Shown here: piece after piece, positions 25,580 through 33,251 of the stretch
Layout: each line of letters opens with the position of its first letter
Numbering within the stretch: the first letter of the stretch is position 1
The notes under the pieces: generated by a model
Database searches by the model: none
What the model was told of the DNA's origin: nothing
What the model saw: the letters and a program-made list of their open reading frames with translations, nothing else
Assembly (NCBI GenBank): GCA_029243145.1
Contig: JAQWSQ010000173.1
Location: 1-33,394 of the forward strand
Source of the DNA: Planctomycetaceae bacterium
Lineage (GTDB): Bacteria > Planctomycetota > Planctomycetia > Planctomycetales > Planctomycetaceae
Direction: 5' to 3'
DNA: 33,394 nucleotides
Made by a program: the position numbers and the translations under genes

Positions 25580-26149
25580 CTATTGACCTTGTAGATTGCC
25601 CACAAGATCCGAGAGCAATGCATGCTCCAAAGCGCGATCTCGGCCTTTGAAAATCCAACCCGAGGGAGATGTTTGGCCGACCACGAGATTCAGATCTCGT
25701 TTGAGCGGTTCACTTTCCTGAAAAGTGGCCCCTGAAGCTGAGTTTGCTGCTATTCCCGGCAGGTCTTCCAGCTCTTTAAAGGCTTCTACAGACACCATAT
25801 AACCACCCTCAACTTGTGTGATATGCACCTGTATTCGACGGCGAAGTGACTGTAAAGTCCCTTCCATTCGCTCTTTTGCGTTAGCCGCATCGTAGTGCCA
25901 GGGTTCAAAAATTCCCGCACCGGTTTTGTAATCCGTTTCAATCTCACCACTCAGCCGGTTTTCCTTGGAGATGGCGAAGTGATACTCGTGCAAGGTGTCG
26001 ATGGTCCGTTCCCAGACCAGATCATAGTTATTGGCGCGCACCATGATCGGATTCGTCACTGGCGTTTTGTTTGTGGCCAGAGGCAATGAGTGGCAGCCCA
26101 CGATTGTGGTCGCCAATAGTCCAATAATGAGGCAGTCTGGAAAGCGCAT
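25580..26149 (-). CDS. Small lipoprotein, unknown function
   Basis: A 189-residue protein with a lipoprotein signal (MRFPDCLIIGLLATTIVGC, lipidated Cys at residue 19). The mature part is soluble with mixed helices and strands (NYDLVWERTIDTLHEYHF; RRRIQVHITQVEGGYMVSVE) and resembles the lipoproteins of unknown function found across planctomycetes. No catalytic motif is visible. I chose the ATG at 26149, which has AAGGGAGA just upstream and begins the lipoprotein signal; an upstream ATG at 26203 would place 18 basic residues before it. It is divergent from the esterase gene. Confidence 0.8.
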   Translation of the reverse strand: MRFPDCLIIGLLATTIVGCHSLPLATNKTPVTNPIMVRANNYDLVWERTIDTLHEYHFAISKENRLSGEIETDYKTGAGIFEPWHYDAANAKERMEGTLQSLRRRIQVHITQVEGGYMVSVEAFKELEDLPGIAANSASGATFQESEPLKRDLNLVVGQTSPSGWIFKGRDRALEHALLSDLVGNLQGQ

Positions 26150-26361
26150 CGTCTCCCTTATCTCTCTCAGTAATCTGGCAGAAGTTTCGCAAACCAATCG
26201 CAATCGGTAAAGAGAGATTCATACTGTTAGAATGGGGGCTTTGCGATTGATTGGCAAAATTGCGTGAAGAAGGTTCTACATAGAGAATCTATTTGACACT
26301 CAGCACAATTGCTCACAGGATGGAGATCCTCGCTATTCATTTGACCTGACAGGTTCCCGCC

Positions 26362-28479
26362 ATGAAACCAATCGCCGATTTCACTCGTATTTTCCTCCTC
26401 AGTTCCATTATCGTTTGCAGCGCCACTCAAGTTGTGTTTGCACAGAGTGCCGGTGACAAGATGATCGCCGACTACTTTAAGCAGGAAACCGCCCAGGTTT
26501 CTCAACAGACGTTTGCCGAGATCAAGACTCTTGAAGATTGGGAGGCGTACAAACCGGTCGCTCGCGAACAACTCTTCGAGATGCTCGGACTCTCGCCGCG
26601 TCCAGAGAAAACACCCTTACAGCCTGTCATCACGGGAACGATTGAGCAAGAAGATTTCGTCGTCGAAAAACTCCACTTCCAGTCACGTCCCGGATTGTAT
26701 GTCACCGGAAATCTCTATCGACCCAAAGTCGTCGATAAAAAATTACCGGCCGTACTGTATGTCTGCGGTCATGGTCGCGTGAAAAAAGACGGTATCAGTT
26801 ACGGCAACAAGACGCATTACCAACATCACGGTGCATGGTTTGCTCGAAATGGATATGTCTGTCTGACAATTGACACTCTACAATTGGGTGAGATCGAAGG
26901 AATTCATCATGGCACTTATCGTGAAAAAATGTGGTGGTGGAACGCTCGCGGTTATACGTCCGCAGGAGTCGAAGCGTGGAACTGTATTCGCGCTCTCGAT
27001 TATCTCGAATCTCGTCCTGAAGTTGATGCCAAAAAAATGGGAGTCACCGGGCGATCAGGAGGCGGTGCTTACAGTTGGTGGGTGTCGGCTCTCGATGAAC
27101 GGATCAAAGCTGCCGTGCCAGTTGCGGGAATTACCAACTTACAAAATCATGTCGTCGATGGTTGTGTCGAAGGTCATTGCGATTGCATGTTCATGGTCAA
27201 CACTTACCGTTGGGATTACGCGATGGTGGCGGCATTGGTGGCTCCTCGTCCGCTACTCATCTCGAACACTGATAAAGATCGTATCTTTCCGCTGGATGGT
27301 GTCGTCGATGTCTATTTCGATGTCCGTAAGATTTATCAACTTTATGGAGAAGCCGATAAACTCGGTCTGCAAATCACGGAAGGTCCGCATCAAGACACGC
27401 AGGAGCTCCGCATTCATGCCTTCCATTGGATGAATCAGTATCTCAAAGGGGAAGACCCACTCATCGAAACCACAGCCGTCAAATTCTTCGAGCCGGAAGA
27501 ACTCAAGGTCTTTGACGAGCTGCCCGCCGATCAAATCAATACGAAGATTTCGGAAACCTTCACGGTCAAGGCAGAGCCGAAACTCCCCGAGTCTTCTGCC
27601 GAGTGGAGTTCTATGAAAACCGAATGGATGTCGCAACTTCGCGAAAAATCATTCCGCGGGTGGCCGGCAGAAAAATCGGTCACCGAAGGCTTGAACCTCA
27701 AAGAAGTCTTTTCCTCCGAAGCTGATGGCATGAATCTTTCGGCATACGACTTCACCGCGCAAGGAGCCATCGAACTTCGTTTGTATCTGGCTCAACCAGC
27801 AGGTGTGAAGCCAGAAGATCTCGAACTTGTCGTCTTGAACGTACTCGACGAACAAAGTTGGGCGTCATTTTTGAGCACCTATCGCCCCGGTTTTGAAAAA
27901 CAATTATCGACCGGCAAGATTCCTGAAGGAAACGCTGCCGATTATGAAAGTCAAAAGAAGATGTTTGCCAAATTCAAATGGGGCATGGCCTATATCGCTC
28001 CCCGAGGAGTCGGGCTTTCCGCTTGGGACGCAAACGAAAAGAATCAGACTCAGATTCGTCGTCGTTTTATGCTGTTGGGACAAACTCTTGATGGCATGCA
28101 GGTCTGGGATATTCGTCGAGCGATTCACACTCTACGAAACATTGACGGCTATCAAAATACTCCTTTGTGGTTACAAAGCGAGCGGACAATGGCCGGCAAC
28201 ACACTCTATGCCTCTTTGTTTGAGGATGACATCACTCGTCTGGATCTCTGGCAGCTCCCGGCATCGCACCATGATGGCCCTGTTTATCTGAATGTCCTCC
28301 GCTATCTCGACCTTCCTCAAGCGGTCGTATTGGGGGCCGAGAAATCTGCGGTGCGAATCTATGAAGCGAGACCGGATCAATCTCCTTGGGAGTATTCCAA
28401 AACCGTGGCGGAACGACTCGAATTGGGTGAGACGCAGTTGGAGATCCGACAGTTACCCAGTTCCACTCCGAGTGAATAA
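26362..28479 (+). CDS. Secreted acetylxylan-esterase-like alpha/beta hydrolase, two-lobed
   Basis: A 705-residue exported protein (signal peptide to about residue 27, VVFAQS). Residues about 100-370 form an alpha/beta hydrolase like the acetylxylan esterase family: LPAVLYVCGHGR (oxyanion strand), GVTGRSGGGAYSWW (nucleophile Ser near 232), ISNTDKDRIFP (acid Asp, 304 or 306) and EGPHQD (His 343). It probably removes acetyl or similar ester groups from polysaccharide. Residues about 460-690 look like a second hydrolase fold without a catalytic set: LGQTLDGMQVWDIRRAIHTL aligns with the first lobe's helix before the nucleophile, but the elbow reads LWLQSERTMAG. No polysaccharide cluster surrounds it. 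Confidence 0.85.
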   Translation: MKPIADFTRIFLLSSIIVCSATQVVFAQSAGDKMIADYFKQETAQVSQQTFAEIKTLEDWEAYKPVAREQLFEMLGLSPRPEKTPLQPVITGTIEQEDFVVEKLHFQSRPGLYVTGNLYRPKVVDKKLPAVLYVCGHGRVKKDGISYGNKTHYQHHGAWFARNGYVCLTIDTLQLGEIEGIHHGTYREKMWWWNARGYTSAGVEAWNCIRALDYLESRPEVDAKKMGVTGRSGGGAYSWWVSALDERIKAAVPVAGITNLQNHVVDGCVEGHCDCMFMVNTYRWDYAMVAALVAPRPLLISNTDKDRIFPLDGVVDVYFDVRKIYQLYGEADKLGLQITEGPHQDTQELRIHAFHWMNQYLKGEDPLIETTAVKFFEPEELKVFDELPADQINTKISETFTVKAEPKLPESSAEWSSMKTEWMSQLREKSFRGWPAEKSVTEGLNLKEVFSSEADGMNLSAYDFTAQGAIELRLYLAQPAGVKPEDLELVVLNVLDEQSWASFLSTYRPGFEKQLSTGKIPEGNAADYESQKKMFAKFKWGMAYIAPRGVGLSAWDANEKNQTQIRRRFMLLGQTLDGMQVWDIRRAIHTLRNIDGYQNTPLWLQSERTMAGNTLYASLFEDDITRLDLWQLPASHHDGPVYLNVLRYLDLPQAVVLGAEKSAVRIYEARPDQSPWEYSKTVAERLELGETQLEIRQLPSSTPSE

Positions 28480-28545
28480 TGCAAATCGCGTGTGCTGTTC
28501 TTGTAAATCTTACACGGGCTTCGCGAGGGAAAACTTCCGTTGAGA

Positions 28546-28789
28546 GTCGATCAGCCTATAAAACAAGTGATCTCGTCTGTTGCAGAGAAGTTGAGTTCAC
28601 TTTGGCACACCGTTCGCTTCTCTTTTGATCTCGTGGAGTGATCGACCCGAACTCCCGCAAGCTTCCTGAATCGTGACAACCGCGTTCTGAGTGGAGTCAG
28701 GCCCGGACCCAGAGACTGACCAAAAAATATTTGAAGCATTCCCAAGTCCCGCCGGTTACAGGATCCCGCAATCCTGTGACCGGTTTTTT
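28546..28789 (+). ncRNA. Candidate structured RNA in the 423-bp gap before apgM
   Basis: The gap 28480-28902 has no credible gene. GTCGATCA at 28546-28553 pairs exactly with TGATCGAC at 28639-28646, and inside it AGAGAAG (28584-28590) pairs with CTTCTCT (28617-28623), giving a nested long-range fold. The region ends with the strong terminator at 28752-28789, about 270 bases after the esterase stop, which is far for a plain 3' end. It may be an independent small RNA or the long 3' untranslated region of the esterase message. No known RNA family is recognised and no promoter was identified. Confidence 0.3.
28752..28789 (+). terminator. Strong Rho-independent terminator
   Basis: CCGGTTACAGGAT at 28752-28764 pairs with ATCCTGTGACCGG at 28771-28783 (13 pairs, one wobble) around CCCGCA, followed by TTTTTT at 28784-28789. 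It is the best-formed terminator of the window. It stops plus-strand transcription 114 bases before apgM, so apgM must have its own promoter after it. Confidence 0.92.
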
Positions 28790-28902
28790 CATGCGCTGAT
28801 TTGTTGCACGGAATTGTTTCGCAGTGGGGTGCGCTGGAAATTGACCGGTGAGCGTGTCAGAATCTCGCAGGAAATGATCCTCATTTGTGACCGGATAGCT
28901 CG

Positions 28903-30114
28903 ATGAAATATGTGCTTGTAATTCCCGATGGTGTGGCCGATGAACCACAAGACTCGCTCGGCGGAAAAACTCCGCTCCAGGCCGCCAATGTCCCCCATAT
29001 GGATGCCGTGGCGACACAAGGAATTGTCGGACGGACCGATAACGTGCCGGCTTCGATGCCGTCTGGTTCCGATGTCGGCACGATGTCTTTGTTCGGGTAC
29101 GATCCGCTCAAATATCATACCGGTCGCGCCCCCATTGAAGCGGCTGCGATGGGGATTGAACTGGCCCCCGACGACTGGGCGATTCGCTGTAATTTGGTGA
29201 CGATGGCCGATGGCTTGATGAAATCGTTTACCGCAGGACAGATTCCGAATGACCTCGGGGCCGAGCTGATTCAACTGATGCAGAAGTCTCAATGTGGCGA
29301 CACACATTGGAAGTTTTATCCCGGCGTCAGTTACCGCAACATTCTCGTCTATCGTGGGCGCGGCGAAGAAGCTCCTTTTTCGACTGAGACAAGTACAACG
29401 CCTCCACACGATCTGACCGATCAACCAGTCGCTCCCGGACTTCCCAGCGGTCCCGGTTCCGATCTACTGAAGTCGTTAATGGATGAGAGTCAGAAACTGT
29501 TTGCCGATCATGCCGGCAATCAGGCTCGTGGTGAGAACGCCGCTTCGAACATCTGGCTGTGGGGAGAAGGCAAAGCACCGGCTCTCGAACCGTTTGTCGA
29601 AAAGTTCGGCAAGACGGGTGCCGTCATCACGGCAGTCGATTTATTGCGAGGTCTCGGCAAGTTGATTGGTTGGGACATTATCGATGTGGAAGGAGCAACC
29701 GGGTATCTCGATACCGATTACGCCGCCAAAGGGCAAGCCGCTATTGAAACTCTCAAAGGGGATGTCGATTTTGTGGTCGTCCATGTCGAAGCGACCGACG
29801 AAGCGTCTCACGAAGGCGAAGTGGAAGAGAAACTCAAAGCCGTGGAACAGATCGACGAAAAAATTGTCGGACCCGTTCACGAATGGCTCAAATCAAACGG
29901 CGACTATCGATTGCTCATTTCTCCCGACCATCCCACATATTTGCGGACGAAAACTCACAGTCACGGCGATTGCCCGTTCACAATCTGCGGATCGGGTGTC
30001 ACACCGGACGCAGCGAGCGAGTATCATGAAATCGCGGCAGCAGCGTCGTCCATCGGTTTCAAATCGGGAGCCGATCTGATGCCGTTCTTTTTGAATCAGG
30101 AAACGATTGGGTAG
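28903..30114 (+). CDS. apgM: Cofactor-independent phosphoglycerate mutase, archaeal type
   Basis: A 403-residue member of the ApgM branch of the alkaline phosphatase superfamily, converting 3- and 2-phosphoglycerate in glycolysis with two metal ions. It starts MKYVLVIPDGVADEPQDSLG (metal Asp), followed by MPSGSDVGTMSLFGYDPLKY with the phosphorylated Ser. EATDEASHEGEVEEKLKAVE and SPDHPTYLRTKTHSHGDCPF supply the remaining metal ligands. The length is typical. It sits behind the strong terminator and likely has its own promoter within 28790-28902. The ribosome binding site is a modest GGA. The next plus-strand gene is 113 bases away across a repeat. A phosphonate mutase-like role is unlikely given the motifs. 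Confidence 0.92.
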   Translation: MKYVLVIPDGVADEPQDSLGGKTPLQAANVPHMDAVATQGIVGRTDNVPASMPSGSDVGTMSLFGYDPLKYHTGRAPIEAAAMGIELAPDDWAIRCNLVTMADGLMKSFTAGQIPNDLGAELIQLMQKSQCGDTHWKFYPGVSYRNILVYRGRGEEAPFSTETSTTPPHDLTDQPVAPGLPSGPGSDLLKSLMDESQKLFADHAGNQARGENAASNIWLWGEGKAPALEPFVEKFGKTGAVITAVDLLRGLGKLIGWDIIDVEGATGYLDTDYAAKGQAAIETLKGDVDFVVVHVEATDEASHEGEVEEKLKAVEQIDEKIVGPVHEWLKSNGDYRLLISPDHPTYLRTKTHSHGDCPFTICGSGVTPDAASEYHEIAAAASSIGFKSGADLMPFFLNQETIG

Positions 30115-30145
30115 ATGTTGCTGATCAAGAAACGTCGAATTCTTT

Positions 30146-30181
30146 CCTTCTCCTCTTGGGAGGAGAAGGTGCCCGAAGGGC
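30146..30181. repeat. REP-like palindromic intergenic element
   Basis: CCTTCTCCTC (30146-30155) pairs perfectly with GAGGAGAAGG (30160-30169). After one T, GCCC-GAA-GGGC (30171-30181) forms a second small hairpin, followed by GGATGAGGAGGCG. The phrase GTGCCCGAAGGGCGGATGAGG resembles a dispersed intergenic repeat that I remember from many bacterial genomes. Only this copy is in the window, so the repeat status rests on memory. Confidence 0.5.
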
Positions 30182-30227
30182 GGATGAGGAGGCGTTTATT
30201 AAACATGGTACATAAAAGGCATTCATC

Positions 30228-31421
30228 ATGCGAATACGCATAAAACTGATCCTCTGCATCCTGGGAACAATCTTCCTCATGCAGCTCACATCGATCCTGC
30301 CCGCCGCAGAGATCCCGGAGTTCGAACATATCGTCCTCGATGCCAACATCGGTAAGGTCTGTTACGCGGTCACCGTGGCCGATGTCAATAATGATGGCAA
30401 ACCGGACCCGGTCGCGTTGTCCGAAAACCGTTTGATCTGGTTCGAGAATCCCACTTGGAAGCCGCATGTGATTCTCGAAGATCAACTCGATCTCGATCAC
30501 GTTTGTCTCGCTCCTCACGACATCGACGGCGATGGGCTGATCGATTTTGCGGTGGGAGCCGGCTGGACCAAGAAGGGGACCATTCAATGGGTCTCACGCG
30601 ACAAAGAGAACCCCGATGGCTTGTGGAAGGTTTATCCGATTCATATCGAGCCGTGGGTGCATCGCATGCAATTCGCCGATGTGCTGGGGACTGGCAAGCC
30701 TCAACTGACGGTTTCGCCTCTTAACAAAACCGAAGGTGACGGTGCCCGACTATTGGCGTTCGAAATCCCGGATAACCCTCGTACCGACCGCTGGCCGATG
30801 ACCGTCATGTCGCATCAATTCAACCGCATGCACAACCACTGGCATTTTTTGGGAGTAACTCTTACCGCCAGTCAGGAAGGTGTTCATTTCCTGAATTCCG
30901 CCAATGACCAATTTGAAGTTCAACAAATCAGTCTTGGTGCGAGCGGAAACTCTCCCGCTCAATCAGGAGCAGGAGAGGTTAAACTTGGAATTGCGAAGCG
31001 CGGGAAATGGATTATCGCCGCCGTCGAACCAATGCATGGCAACAATCTCGTCGTCTATCTGAAGAATCCTCGTCCCGATGACACTTGGAAACGAGTTATC
31101 CTCGATGACAAACTCGGTCGCGGGCATGCTCTCTGGCTGGCTGACATCGACGGCGTCAAAGGACATGAAATCATCATCGGTCACAGTGAACCTGCGACAG
31201 GTGACATCAAAGGGCCCGGCATCTACATTTTCACCAAAGAGAACGAACCGGGAACGGAGTGGAAAAAACATATTCTCGATAATGGCGGGATCGCCGTCGA
31301 AGATCTCATCGCTCACGACTTCGATGGAGACGGCGATATCGATATCCTTGCCGGTGGACGCCACACTCATAATGTCAAACTCTATCTCAATCAGGGAATG
31401 AGCAAGAAAGAGAAGCCGTAA
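30228..31421 (+). CDS. Secreted FG-GAP/VCBS-repeat protein
   Basis: A 397-residue protein with a signal peptide ([20 protein letters not shown], cleavage near AAE at about residue 27). It carries calcium-binding FG-GAP loops: [29 protein letters not shown] and [16 protein letters not shown]. Between them are degenerate repeats ([30 protein letters not shown]). This gives a seven-bladed beta-propeller of the integrin-like type, acting outside the cytoplasm, probably in binding. Planctomycetes carry many of these. The stop overlaps the fabI start (TAATG), so the two genes are translated from one message, which is odd for a secreted propeller and a cytoplasmic enzyme. AAAAGG lies nine bases before the ATG. 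Confidence 0.87.
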   Translation: MRIRIKLILCILGTIFLMQLTSILPAAEIPEFEHIVLDANIGKVCYAVTVADVNNDGKPDPVALSENRLIWFENPTWKPHVILEDQLDLDHVCLAPHDIDGDGLIDFAVGAGWTKKGTIQWVSRDKENPDGLWKVYPIHIEPWVHRMQFADVLGTGKPQLTVSPLNKTEGDGARLLAFEIPDNPRTDRWPMTVMSHQFNRMHNHWHFLGVTLTASQEGVHFLNSANDQFEVQQISLGASGNSPAQSGAGEVKLGIAKRGKWIIAAVEPMHGNNLVVYLKNPRPDDTWKRVILDDKLGRGHALWLADIDGVKGHEIIIGHSEPATGDIKGPGIYIFTKENEPGTEWKKHILDNGGIAVEDLIAHDFDGDGDIDILAGGRHTHNVKLYLNQGMSKKEKP

Positions 31422-32233
31422 TGACGACGCCCGCAGACTATCTCCAATTGGCTGGCAAGCCGGTCCTCGTGATGGGAATCGCCAATCGCAAAAGCGTCGC
31501 TTATCACACCGCCAAAGTGTTGCAAAATGCCGGTGCGAATGTGATCGTCTCGGTCCATTCGGAAGAACGTATTGCCGGCGTCAAAAAACTGCTGGGTGAA
31601 GAGACTACCGTCTTCGTCTGCGATGTCGAACAGCAGGATCAGATCGACGCGCTGGCCAAATCCGTGAGCGAAGTGACCGATCAACTCCACGGCATCGTTC
31701 ATTCCATCGCCTTCGCCGATTACTCGGGTGGCTGGCTTCCTTTCAATGAGACGCCTCGCGAAGCATTTTTGCAGGCGGTCAACATTTCCTGCTTTTCGCT
31801 GACAGCCGTCTCACAAGCCATGAAAGACATTCTCGATCCAGAGCAGGGGAGCGTGGTGACCGTCTCCATCTCGAGCACGCGCATGGCGGCTGAGAATTAT
31901 GGTTACATGGCTCCGGTCAAAGCGGCCTTAGATTCCTCGGTCGCGTTTCTGGCGAAATCCTTTTCGATGTTTTCGAAAGTCCGTTTCAATGCGGTTTGTC
32001 CCGGCTTGTTGAAAACCGCATCATCGGCTGGCATCCCCGGTTATGTGGACAGTTTTCTGTTCGCCGAGAAAGCCACACTCCGCAAAGAAGCCGTGCAGAC
32101 TCAAGAAGTGGCCGACGCAATCGCGTTTCTGCTAAGTCCGCGATCTTCGGGCATCAACTCCCAAGGACTGGTCCTCGACGCGGGCATGTCGACGAATTAT
32201 TTCGATAAAACGATTGTCAGCGATGTAGAATGA
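31421..32233 (+). CDS. fabI: Enoyl-[acyl-carrier-protein] reductase, FabI type
   Basis: A 270-residue short-chain dehydrogenase of the FabI branch, reducing the trans-2 double bond of acyl-ACP with NAD(P)H in fatty acid elongation. It shows [20 protein letters not shown] (cofactor site, FabI-like GIAN in place of GxGxxG), [23 protein letters not shown] (strand before the active site) and YGYMAPVK, which has the FabI Y-x6-K catalytic spacing (Tyr and Lys). The C-terminal motif [19 protein letters not shown] fits. The substrate-loop region ([20 protein letters not shown]) is as in the family. It overlaps the upstream FG-GAP gene by one base. Another FabI may exist elsewhere in the genome. Confidence 0.9.
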   Translation: MTTPADYLQLAGKPVLVMGIANRKSVAYHTAKVLQNAGANVIVSVHSEERIAGVKKLLGEETTVFVCDVEQQDQIDALAKSVSEVTDQLHGIVHSIAFADYSGGWLPFNETPREAFLQAVNISCFSLTAVSQAMKDILDPEQGSVVTVSISSTRMAAENYGYMAPVKAALDSSVAFLAKSFSMFSKVRFNAVCPGLLKTASSAGIPGYVDSFLFAEKATLRKEAVQTQEVADAIAFLLSPRSSGINSQGLVLDAGMSTNYFDKTIVSDVE

Positions 32234-32318
32234 AGAGACGATAAGTCACAAATGATCGCCGGGTATAGTAATGGTGAATCCGTGACGCTGGCCACGCAGT
32301 CAGTAAATCCAGTGCCAT

Positions 32319-32343
32319 TAAGGAATCTCAAATGCAGAGGTAG
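32319..32343 (+). promoter_or_regulatory. Good start signal followed at once by a TAG
   Basis: TAAGGAA at 32319-32325 is a good ribosome binding site, seven bases before ATG at 32332. The frame reads Met-Gln-Arg-TAG (32341-32343) and then continues open to 32628. It looks like the natural start of the small membrane protein downstream, interrupted at codon 4. Confidence 0.5.
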
Positions 32344-32373
32344 ATCACATATAAACGAGCCTTTGGCTGGTCC

Positions 32374-32628
32374 TTGATCTTGCTCGGAGTTGGTATCGTT
32401 TTTCTGAGTCCGAAGATTGTTTTTCCCTGCTTAGAGACGCTGCTTGGCATCGAGACGATTGTCGGTCGCGAAAATGTGGTGTATGAGCCTGACGGCACGT
32501 ACATATTCACAAATCCTAGTGCGATGGTCCAGTGGATTGTTTCAGTCGCGGTGATACGAGTGGCGTTTGCGTGCAGCGGAGGTTGGGTATTAATCCGCAC
32601 TAGCGGATCGAAGGGCACTCATGTCTGA
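32374..32628 (+). CDS. Small two-helix membrane protein, 5' end interrupted
   Basis: In this frame the open region after the TAG at 32341 reads ITYKRAFGWSLILLGVGIVF and continues to the stop at 32626-32628. It has two hydrophobic helices (WSLILLGVGIVFLSPKIVFP and WIVSVAVIRVAFACSGGWVLI) joined by a polar loop with YEPDGTYIFTNPS. The only in-frame start after the stop is a TTG at 32374, which lacks a ribosome binding site and removes the basic residues before the first helix. The more natural start at 32332 is followed by TAG at codon 4. So this is either a gene starting at TTG or a gene broken near its 5' end. It overlaps the next gene by eight bases (ATGTCTGA), which argues that both once formed an operon. 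No family is recognised. Confidence 0.5.
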   Translation: MILLGVGIVFLSPKIVFPCLETLLGIETIVGRENVVYEPDGTYIFTNPSAMVQWIVSVAVIRVAFACSGGWVLIRTSGSKGTHV

Positions 32629-33082
32629 TCGAAAATTTAATTTTGCTGATGGCTGCGCGATTGTTGTTCTTGGTGGTCTCTGCCTCGTGGTATCAGCCTA
32701 TTATTTGATGCCAAATCTTGAGGCTGCACGAGGTGAAGCCAGAGCTGGAATGACATACAACGAAGTTCGCTATCAACATCTGGTTCTCAATGGCATCATC
32801 GATGGTGACGAACATAACCCAGAAAAAAACGACCCGTGGGGAGAACCCTACATTACGGAGACATTACCCGATAGCACCATTCAAGTGATGTCGAAGGGGC
32901 CGAACAAAACCACGCCCGAGAGTGGCTTCGATGACGACGACATTTACACCGGCATGCCCGAGCATCCCAACGCCGCTGTTTATCGAGCTAAAAAACGTCA
33001 GGGGATATTCATGTTGCTAGTCGCAACTGTCTCGTGGATTACTTTGAGTATTCTGTGGTGGAAATTCAGCAAGGATGTTTGA
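32621..33082 (+). CDS. Small membrane protein with a GspG-like C-terminal motif
   Basis: A 153-residue protein with an N-terminal membrane helix (CAIVVLGGLCLVVSAYYLMP), a soluble loop of about 95 residues and a C-terminal membrane helix (GIFMLLVATVSWITLSILWW). The loop contains NDPWGEPYITETLPDS and then VMSKGPNKTTPESGFDDDDI. This matches the calcium-binding end of type II secretion pseudopilin GspG (DPWGxPY, then S-x-GPD...DDI). No prepilin leader (GFTLIE) is present, and the second membrane helix is not found in pilins. It could be a protein that borrowed the motif for calcium binding on a loop between the two helices. Its start overlaps the stop of the upstream small membrane gene. No experimental family is recalled. 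Confidence 0.68.
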   Translation: MSDRKFNFADGCAIVVLGGLCLVVSAYYLMPNLEAARGEARAGMTYNEVRYQHLVLNGIIDGDEHNPEKNDPWGEPYITETLPDSTIQVMSKGPNKTTPESGFDDDDIYTGMPEHPNAAVYRAKKRQGIFMLLVATVSWITLSILWWKFSKDV

Positions 33083-33112
33083 TTGAGGATGACTCTTGAG
33101 ATCAGAAAGTAG

Positions 33113-33129
33113 GGCCGGTTCCACCGGCC
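33113..33129. repeat. Perfect 7-bp palindromic repeat element
   Basis: GGCCGGT pairs with ACCGGCC around TCC. It resembles small dispersed palindromes that I recall from planctomycete intergenic regions, but only this copy is seen. No T run follows. Confidence 0.4.
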
Positions 33130-33225
33130 AAGAGTGATATTCAACGTCGCAGCGGAAACCCCGGAGATTTTAGCCTCTTGTGGCTTCTCCACTCCCTTAG
33201 ACGAGCCGAGAGCATTTTTTATCGA

Positions 33226-33251
33226 GCCCGCGGAGCTTGCGCTCCACGGCT
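33226..33251. repeat. Hairpin element, imperfect
   Basis: GGAGC (33232-33236) pairs with GCTCC (33241-33245) around TTGC. After one C-A mismatch, CCG pairs with CGG outside. The form AGCCCGCGGAGC...GCTCCACGGCT resembles a palindromic intergenic repeat I remember from planctomycete genomes. Not confirmed within this window. Confidence 0.35.

Noticed and set aside
26293..26321. TTGACA with 17-base spacing as a promoter for the esterase
   Set aside because: The matching -10 box would be CAGGAT, too poor to support the call.
28690..28735. A stretch reading GTCAGGCCCGGACCC resembling the conserved core of signal recognition particle RNA
   Set aside because: The GGAA tetraloop and the following AGCAGCC motif are missing, and the CCC arm has no GGG partner, so helix 8 cannot form. 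The GTCAG/CTGAC hairpin alone is not enough.
32251..32376. Short plus-strand frame of about 41 codons starting at ATG 32259
   Set aside because: No ribosome binding site, and it runs out of frame across the better start signal at 32319-32334.
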